Part shown: positions 58,512 to 64,000 of the stretch, piece after piece | Numbering within the stretch: the stretch's first letter is position 1 | Layout of the letters: each line of letters begins with the position of its first letter | Origin: Paenibacillus pedocola | GTDB taxonomy: Bacteria; Bacillota; Bacilli; Paenibacillales; Paenibacillaceae | Assembly (NCBI RefSeq): GCF_031599675.1 | Contig: NZ_CP134223.1 | Coordinates: 558,001 to 622,000, forward strand | DNA: 64,000 nt | Reading direction: 5' to 3' | Program-made: the position numbers and the translations under genes | The notes under the pieces: generated by a model | Databases searched by the model: none | Told to the model about the DNA's origin: nothing | What the model saw: only the letters and a program-made list of their open reading frames with translations

Positions 58512-60215
58512 CTAATCCAATAGACATGGCAAGGTAATATTGAAGCTTGTGCCTTCACCCGGTGTGCTCTCGACGCTGATTGTTCCGTCATGCGCCTCGA
58601 CAATCGATTTGGTAATCGACAAGCCGAGGCCGGAACCGCCGTATTTCCGTGTACGCGACGAATCGCTGCGGTAGAACCGCTCAAAGACATGGGGGATATG
58701 CTCGGCTGAGATGCCGCTTCCGTTATCCCGAACGGCAAGTTGCGCTTCCGAATTCCGGGTGTGAAGCGAAATATGGATACTGCCTTTTTCGGTATCCGTA
58801 TGTTGTACGGCATTATGGAATAGATTAAGAATGACTTGTTTAATTTTGTCGGAGTCAACCATTCCGTTGATCCCGTATGAAAGATCAAAAGTAACCTTAC
58901 GCTTGCCGGCAAGCACTAGCAGCTGCGGCTTCATTTCGTCGATGACTTCGCCCAGCGGCAGCTTTCTGACCCTTAGCTGGGGGGCTCCGTCCATTCGGGC
59001 CAGCAGCAGGAGATCCTCAACCAGCTTGTTGATCCGCTTGGATTCCCCGTGCATGCTCTTCAGCGCATTGTAGAGCTGCTCTTTGTTATCGGCAGCTCCG
59101 CGCAGCAGCACCTCCAGGAAGCCGTGAATCGAGGTGAGCGGCGTCCGAAGCTCGTGGGAGGCATCTGCGGCGAACCGCCGCATCTGTTCTTTGGCTTCAC
59201 GCTCATTATGAAAGGAGATTTCCAGCCGCTCGAGCATCCCGTTGAAGGATTGGGAAAGCTTGTCGATCTCCATTTGTCCCTGATCAACGGGAAAGCGGAC
59301 GTCCAGATTACCGGCATCGATACGCTGCGCCGCCTCGCCCATATTGGATAAAGGCACTAATGTTTTGCGCAGCGCGGGCAAATAGAGGAATAATCCGGCC
59401 AGCAAAGCCACTACCGACAAGGCGGCGAAAATAAGCAGCTGCTGCAGGATTACATCCTTCAGCGGTCCCGTCTCCACACTCATCTGCAGCAGGATTCTAT
59501 TTCCGCCGGGTCTCCCCAGATCCATGAAGACAGCCAGATGCTGGCTTCCGTCCGCGGAGGTAATCAGCTTGTATTTTCCCTTTGCCTTACCCGTTGTGTG
59601 GTCCAGCAGCTCATCGTATTCCTCATTGCTCAGCCGCGGGGCAGCAGACTCGGACAGGGTGTCCTGCTGCAGATCCTTAAACGTGCCGTCTGAGCTGTAT
59701 ACAGCGATCGTGGTATGAGCGTCAAGCAGCAGCGGGCGTCCGTTCTCTCCCGTCCGCTGATTACCCGGATTTACGCCCGGCAGTCCGCCGATATTGCCTC
59801 CCCCGTTCTCTCCCGGCATGAGCGAGCCTTGGCTGCTGCCAGCCAGGCCGTTCTGCCCGGAGTTATTGCTGCGTCCGGAGCTGCTGTCTGCTCCGCTGCT
59901 GGATGTAATGCCGGAGGCGGTGGGGTCAGCACTTAGCGGACTATCCTGCTGTCCTGCGTTGTTCAGATTCTCGGGATATATTCCCGCATTCCGGGAATAT
60001 AGCGTATAAAAAAAATCACGCGGCACGGAATGCAGCTGGGTTTCCATGGATTCAGCCCTGTTGCTGTAGATGAAATTGCGCATCAGCACATATTGCAGTA
60101 CTCCGATGAGCAGGAGGAGCACCGATAGAATAAGCAGTGAAGTGGCAAGCAGCTGCTTACGCAGGGAGCGTGGTGCGGAATGTCTGCGGAAGAGGCCAGA
60201 CAGGCGGGCAATCAT
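58512..60215 (-). CDS. sensor histidine kinase
   Basis: This 567-residue membrane kinase has an N-terminal span (about 23-46), a large extracytoplasmic sensor with a Gly/Ser/Asn-rich segment (about 80-165), a second span (about 260-285), HAMP, then HisKA with ASHELRTPL (His354) and a HATPase with GGSGLGLSI. It autophosphorylates on His354 and passes phosphate to the partner regulator. Its ATG overlaps the regulator stop by four bases. Confidence 0.95.
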   Translation of the reverse strand: MIARLSGLFRRHSAPRSLRKQLLATSLLILSVLLLLIGVLQYVLMRNFIYSNRAESMETQLHSVPRDFFYTLYSRNAGIYPENLNNAGQQDSPLSADPTASGITSSSGADSSSGRSNNSGQNGLAGSSQGSLMPGENGGGNIGGLPGVNPGNQRTGENGRPLLLDAHTTIAVYSSDGTFKDLQQDTLSESAAPRLSNEEYDELLDHTTGKAKGKYKLITSADGSQHLAVFMDLGRPGGNRILLQMSVETGPLKDVILQQLLIFAALSVVALLAGLFLYLPALRKTLVPLSNMGEAAQRIDAGNLDVRFPVDQGQMEIDKLSQSFNGMLERLEISFHNEREAKEQMRRFAADASHELRTPLTSIHGFLEVLLRGAADNKEQLYNALKSMHGESKRINKLVEDLLLLARMDGAPQLRVRKLPLGEVIDEMKPQLLVLAGKRKVTFDLSYGINGMVDSDKIKQVILNLFHNAVQHTDTEKGSIHISLHTRNSEAQLAVRDNGSGISAEHIPHVFERFYRSDSSRTRKYGGSGLGLSITKSIVEAHDGTISVESTPGEGTSFNITLPCLLD

Positions 60216-60898
60216 AACAGGTCCACCCGGTACCCTGCACCGCGCAGCGTGCGGATAATCCGGTGCTCCTTATCACCGAGTTTCTCACGGAGGGAGCGGA
60301 TATAGACCTCGACGATGTTTTCTTCCCCACCGAAATCATAGCCCCATACCTTGTCCAGAATCATCGGCTTGCTCAGCACGAGGCCGTGGTTGATGACCAG
60401 ATATTGCAGCAGCTCATATTCGGTAGGGGAGAGCTCCAGGACCTCGTCCCGGTGGCGGATTTCTTTGCGTCTGCCGTCGATCCGGAACGGGCCGCAGCGG
60501 ACTTCCCCGAGCAGTCCGGGAAACTGATTCCGCAGCCGGGCCTGTATCCGGGCCAGCAGCTCATCGAAGCTGAACGGCTTAACCATGTAATCGTCGGCGC
60601 CGATGGACAGGCCTTTGACGCGGTCATCCACTTCGTCTTTGGCCGTAAGCATGATTACGGCAATTTCTGTTTCTTCTGACCGGAGGTAGCGGCAGACCTC
60701 GAATCCGTCCATTCCCGGCATCATCACATCCAGGATCGCCACATGAGGCTTGAAATCGGCAGCAATGGCGATTGCGCTCGCCCCGTCTGGGGCAGTTTTT
60801 ACTTCAAAGCCTTCGTTGATTAATCCCAGTTCCAGGAACTGGAGTATATGAGGCTCGTCATCAACGAGCAAGAGTCGTACACCTTGGGCAGCTTTCAT
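60212..60898 (-). CDS. OmpR-family response regulator
   Basis: This 228-residue protein has a receiver domain with LLLVDDEPHILQFLEL, phospho-acceptor Asp57 (AILDVMMPG) and the C-terminal winged helix (LSPTEYELLQYLVINHGLVL and VDLL at the end). ATG 60898 has GGAGGT seven bases upstream. It lies in an operon with the histidine kinase, divergent from the glg genes by about 470 bp. Confidence 0.96.
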   Translation of the reverse strand: MKAAQGVRLLLVDDEPHILQFLELGLINEGFEVKTAPDGASAIAIAADFKPHVAILDVMMPGMDGFEVCRYLRSEETEIAVIMLTAKDEVDDRVKGLSIGADDYMVKPFSFDELLARIQARLRNQFPGLLGEVRCGPFRIDGRRKEIRHRDEVLELSPTEYELLQYLVINHGLVLSKPMILDKVWGYDFGGEENIVEVYIRSLREKLGDKEHRIIRTLRGAGYRVDLL

Positions 60899-61101
60899 CT
60901 TAAAGACCTCCATTTACAGTAAGCGGTAGCTACATTATTACACATCAGGTTGAAGGTTTGCTGAAGAACTCTTTAAAATCAAAGATTAGAAAATGTCGTT
61001 CATGGTTAATCATAATGGTTAATCTATTTATAAGGGATATGAATGTTAATATTAAGGAAAATAGTTGGAAATTTAACTTTTTGAGCTTGTAATAAAGGGT
61101 T

Positions 61102-61130
61102 TTGACGGCGGGCCTAGAACAATTTACAAT
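61102..61130 (+). promoter_or_regulatory. promoter of glgCD(P) operon
   Basis: TTGACG (61102-61107) and TACAAT (61125-61130) are 17 bp apart. Transcription would give a leader of about 235 nt before glgC; no known riboswitch is recognised in it. Confidence 0.7.
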
Positions 61131-61370
61131 AGGGATACTACCCGGATTGTTTAAGACTTTTTAACCAGTCCGGTAACTTGTTCCGATTCCATTTGTTTTC
61201 CCCCGTTTCTAAATCTTATCAAATTTCCTATCAAACACATTTCTTTCATTTGACTTCTTTCTGATACACTTCTTTCTGGAATTCCGCGTTTGAGTCTAAT
61301 CTGCAACATATGATTTATTCAACCCATTTATTTACATGCTTCAATACCCATATGTCAAGGAGGCTCTTCC

Positions 61371-62534
61371 ATGAAGAAAAAAGAAATGGTAGCCATGCTA
61401 TTGGCGGGAGGCCAAGGGAAAAGGTTGAAGGGATTAACAAAATCTCTCGCCAAACCCGCTGTATATTTTGGAGGAACCTATCGGATTATCGATTTCCCGC
61501 TAAGTAATTGCTCTAACTCGGGTATTGATACGGTTGGTGTGCTGACGCAATATGAGCCGCTTGTTCTCCACTCATACATCGGGGTAGGCAGCGACTGGGA
61601 TTTAAACCGTAAAGATGGCGGTGTATTCGTGCTGCCGCCGCATGAACGGGAGAACGGAAGCAGCTGGTATCGGGGAACGGCTGATGCAATTTACCGCAAT
61701 CTCAAATTTGTAGACCAGTTTGATCCGGAGCATGTGCTTATCCTGTCCGGGGACCATATTTACAAAATGGACTACAACGCAATGCTGCAGTACCACAAAG
61801 CAAGAAACGCTGACTGCACCATCTCGGTCATTGACGTTTCCCTGGAGGAAGCAAGCCGCTTCGGGATCCTTAATACGGATGAAGACCTCAAAATTTACGA
61901 ATTTGATGAAAAGCCCGCCAAGCCGAAGAGCACACTGGCTTCCATGGGTGTATATATTTTTAAATGGGACGTTCTGCGCAAGCATCTGCTGGAGGACGGC
62001 GAGAAGGCAAGCTCCTCCCATGACTTCGGCAAAGATATCATCCCTTTGATGCTGGAGGACGGCAACTCCCTGTACGCTTATCCTTTTGTCGGCTACTGGA
62101 GGGACGTTGGTACGGTCACCAGCCTGTGGGAAGCGAATATGGACCTGCTGAGCGACCATCCGCCGCTGAACCTGAATGATCCGAACTGGCGGATCTTCAC
62201 CCGTAATCCGAATCAGGCTGCGCAATATGTGGCGCCGGAAGCGAAGGTGTCGAGCTGCATCATTAATGAAGGCTGCATTGTGCATGGAGAGGTTAAGCAT
62301 TCGGTGCTGTTTTACGGGGTGGAAGTGGGCGAAGGCAGCGTCATTACCGACTCCGTCATTATGCCCAAGGTCAAAATCGGCAAGAATGTAAGAATTCATA
62401 AAGCCATCATTAGTGAGAATACAGTCATCGAGGATTATATGGAGATCGGTATCGAACGGGAGAATGAGGATGAAATTCTGCTGATCGACAATCGCAGCAA
62501 GAAACGTAAATCAGTCGCAGCCAAAACCATATAA
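61371..62534 (+). CDS. glgC: glucose-1-phosphate adenylyltransferase
   Basis: This 387-residue enzyme makes ADP-glucose from ATP and glucose-1-phosphate, the first committed step of glycogen synthesis. The N terminus has [20 protein letters not shown] (nucleotide-binding) and the middle GTADAIYRN and [12 protein letters not shown]-terminal left-handed beta helix is indicated by hexapeptide repeats ([20 protein letters not shown]). ATG 61371 has AAGGAGG upstream. It is the catalytic partner of GlgD. Confidence 0.96.
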   Translation: MKKKEMVAMLLAGGQGKRLKGLTKSLAKPAVYFGGTYRIIDFPLSNCSNSGIDTVGVLTQYEPLVLHSYIGVGSDWDLNRKDGGVFVLPPHERENGSSWYRGTADAIYRNLKFVDQFDPEHVLILSGDHIYKMDYNAMLQYHKARNADCTISVIDVSLEEASRFGILNTDEDLKIYEFDEKPAKPKSTLASMGVYIFKWDVLRKHLLEDGEKASSSHDFGKDIIPLMLEDGNSLYAYPFVGYWRDVGTVTSLWEANMDLLSDHPPLNLNDPNWRIFTRNPNQAAQYVAPEAKVSSCIINEGCIVHGEVKHSVLFYGVEVGEGSVITDSVIMPKVKIGKNVRIHKAIISENTVIEDYMEIGIERENEDEILLIDNRSKKRKSVAAKTI

Positions 62535-62556
62535 CCACAAAGGACGGTGACCCGCG

Positions 62557-63660
62557 ATGAAAGAGCTTTTGGGCGTAATCAATCTTGACCATGAACTGGA
62601 CAAATTGAATGAGTTAACTTATTTCCGCTGCGGCGCGGCCGTACCTTTTGCCAGCCGTTACCGGCTGATCGACTTTGTCCTGTCCAATATGATGCGGGCG
62701 GAGCTAGAGAGTGTCGGGCTGTTTGTCCGCCGCAAATACCGTTCGCTGATGGACCATCTCGGTGACGGCAAGTCCTGGGATATGAACCGCAAGCACGGGG
62801 GATTGTTCATTCTTCCGCCAGACTGGAATGATCCGACGGATACATCGCTCGGCGATTTGCAGCATTACCACAACAACCTGGATTTCTTCAAGCGGGCTTC
62901 AGCCAAATATATTGTATTCTCCGGCAGCCAGCATATTAACACTGTTGATCTGCAGGATGTGTTCCAGTACCACTTGGAAAAGGGAGCCGATGTCACCCTT
63001 GTCTATAAAGCGATCGACCAGCTTCAGCCGGAGCATGATCCGTGTCTGCGGCTTGAATTGAATGACAATAACCTCGTTACCGAGATTCACCAGGAGAAAC
63101 ATCATCCGAACGTGTATCTGGACATATTTATCATGGAGAAGAAAGTATTCCTGGAGCAGGTTGAATACTGCATTGCGCACGGCGAGAGCTTCTTTTTCCG
63201 CGATGTTATTCAGAAGAACCGGGCTAACTTTAAACTTGCAGGCTATGAATATAAGGGTTATCATGCGGTAATCAATTCACTGGAGAGCTATTATAAGAAT
63301 AGCCTTGAGCTGCTTAAGCAGGAGAATTACCGTGATCTCTTCCAGGAGAATCCGGTACAGACGAAGATCAAGTATGAAGCGCCTACCCGTTATCTTGACA
63401 GCGCGAATGTTAGTAATTCCCTGGTCGCTAACGGCTGTATTATTGGCGGAACGGTAGAGAACAGCGTGATTTTCCGTGGTGTGCAGGTTCGTGAAGGTGC
63501 GAGGATTATTAACTCTGTCATCATGCAGAAGTGTATTATTGAAGAGAATGCTGTGATCGAGAATGTCATCATGGATAAAGATGTGCATTTAAGCAAGGAA
63601 CGGATTCTCGTCGGGGATAGCAAACGGCCGTTTGTCATCGCCAAGAGCAGCAAAATTTAA
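62557..63660 (+). CDS. glgD: GlgD subunit of ADP-glucose pyrophosphorylase
   Basis: This 367-residue GlgC-like protein lacks the GGxGxRL glycine-rich motif (it starts KELLGVINLDHELDKLNELT), so it is probably a non-catalytic or regulatory subunit. It retains the C-terminal beta helix (VSNSLVANGCIIGGTVENSV). In Bacillus GlgCD acts as a pair. It begins 22 bp after glgC with AAAGGACGG upstream. Confidence 0.94.
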   Translation: MKELLGVINLDHELDKLNELTYFRCGAAVPFASRYRLIDFVLSNMMRAELESVGLFVRRKYRSLMDHLGDGKSWDMNRKHGGLFILPPDWNDPTDTSLGDLQHYHNNLDFFKRASAKYIVFSGSQHINTVDLQDVFQYHLEKGADVTLVYKAIDQLQPEHDPCLRLELNDNNLVTEIHQEKHHPNVYLDIFIMEKKVFLEQVEYCIAHGESFFFRDVIQKNRANFKLAGYEYKGYHAVINSLESYYKNSLELLKQENYRDLFQENPVQTKIKYEAPTRYLDSANVSNSLVANGCIIGGTVENSVIFRGVQVREGARIINSVIMQKCIIEENAVIENVIMDKDVHLSKERILVGDSKRPFVIAKSSKI

Positions 63661-63663
63661 CCC

Positions 63664-63707
63664 CAGGATCAGCTGGACTGTGCACCATAGCAGTCTGGCT
63701 GGTCCTG
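63664..63707 (+). other. intercistronic hairpin between glgD and glgP
   Basis: A 17-bp stem with three G-U pairs (63664-63680 with 63691-63707) has a 10-nt loop. The T tail is weak, so it may act as a partial attenuator or as an RNA-stabilising hairpin. Confidence 0.6.
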
Positions 63708-63767
63708 AGTTTCAATAGAGGCCAGGTATTTCATACAAATTATGCATCTGACAGGAGGAACCTGCTG

Positions 63768-64000
63768 TTGTTCAACGACAAAGAAACCTTTAAAAAAGTG
63801 TTCCGCGAGACACTCATCGGTAAACTGGGTAAGCCGCTGGAAGAAGCATCGAATGGTGAAGTGTACAATATTATCGGTAATATGATCCGTGAGAATGCGG
63901 GGAAGAACTGGGCAGAGACGAATCAGAAGTATAAGAACAATCAGGATAAGCAGGTCTACTATTTCTCTATGGAGTTTCTGATCGGCCGCCTGCTTGGCAA
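63768..64000 (+). CDS. glgP: glycogen phosphorylase, 3' end cut by window
   Basis: The visible 77 codons begin at TTG with AGGAGGAAC upstream (LFNDKETFKKVFRETLIGKL) and include VYYFSMEFLIGRLLG, the N-terminal signature of glycogen/starch phosphorylase. The rest lies beyond the window. The enzyme releases glucose-1-phosphate from glycogen. It is the third gene of a glgC-glgD-glgP operon. Confidence 0.9.
   Translation, partial: MFNDKETFKKVFRETLIGKLGKPLEEASNGEVYNIIGNMIRENAGKNWAETNQKYKNNQDKQVYYFSMEFLIGRLLG

Overview
The window looks like chromosomal DNA of a Paenibacillus-type, spore-forming Gram-positive bacterium. The evidence is strong AGGAGG-like ribosome binding sites with frequent GTG and TTG starts, a gerA-type spore germination operon, a bacillithiol-associated YtxJ protein, a caa3-type cytochrome oxidase operon in Bacillales order, and the ytrA, mtnE, xpt, ykcB/ykcC and lipL-type genes of this group. 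No rRNA, tRNA, CRISPR array, prophage or insertion sequence was recognised.

Layout: 1-15 kb holds a partial NAD(P)-binding oxidoreductase, ridA, a TspO-like protein, a GH31 glucosidase, a SNF2 helicase with an unknown partner gene, a RelP-type small alarmone synthetase, a zinc-ribbon protein, and a TrmB regulator / unknown / xpt cluster closed by a perfect 22-bp terminator, then a very GC-rich diacylglycerol-kinase-family gene. 15-24 kb holds a class C beta-lactamase-fold hydrolase, a long leader in front of a 62-aa protein, and ctaCDEF-ctaG-ctaM with a near-consensus promoter, two ResD-like boxes and a cre-like site. 24-30 kb holds an MBL hydrolase and a YtrA/GntR-controlled ABC transporter operon. 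30.6-31.6 kb holds two divergently oriented c-di-AMP (ydaO-type) riboswitches, each with its own promoter and terminator, driving two uncharacterised genes. 32-45 kb is a thiol-redox and regulation region: glyoxalase-fold protein, glutaredoxin, YtxJ, MerR, thioredoxin, CHAD protein, LipL, MtnU, MarR with nitroreductase and monooxygenase, a chemotaxis receptor, MtnE, and ArsR with a SulP transporter. 45-54 kb holds an alkyltransferase-like protein, a DUF2569 protein, a GerA-C-D-B germinant receptor operon, a small hydrolase, a frameshifted acetyltransferase-like gene and small enzymes. 54-64 kb holds YkcB/YkcC-like glycosyltransferases, an FAD oxidoreductase, a two-component system, and glgC-glgD-glgP for glycogen metabolism, cut by the right edge.

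Intergenic DNA is unusually structured: a 51-bp tandem array with alternating A/B copies, a 10-bp tandem array, two copies of a dispersed hairpin element with compensatory changes, and several families of degenerate repeats. The best candidates for something undescribed are the divergent c-di-AMP riboswitch pair with its two unknown target genes, the covarying hairpin element, and the approximately 280-nt leader at 16.7 kb.
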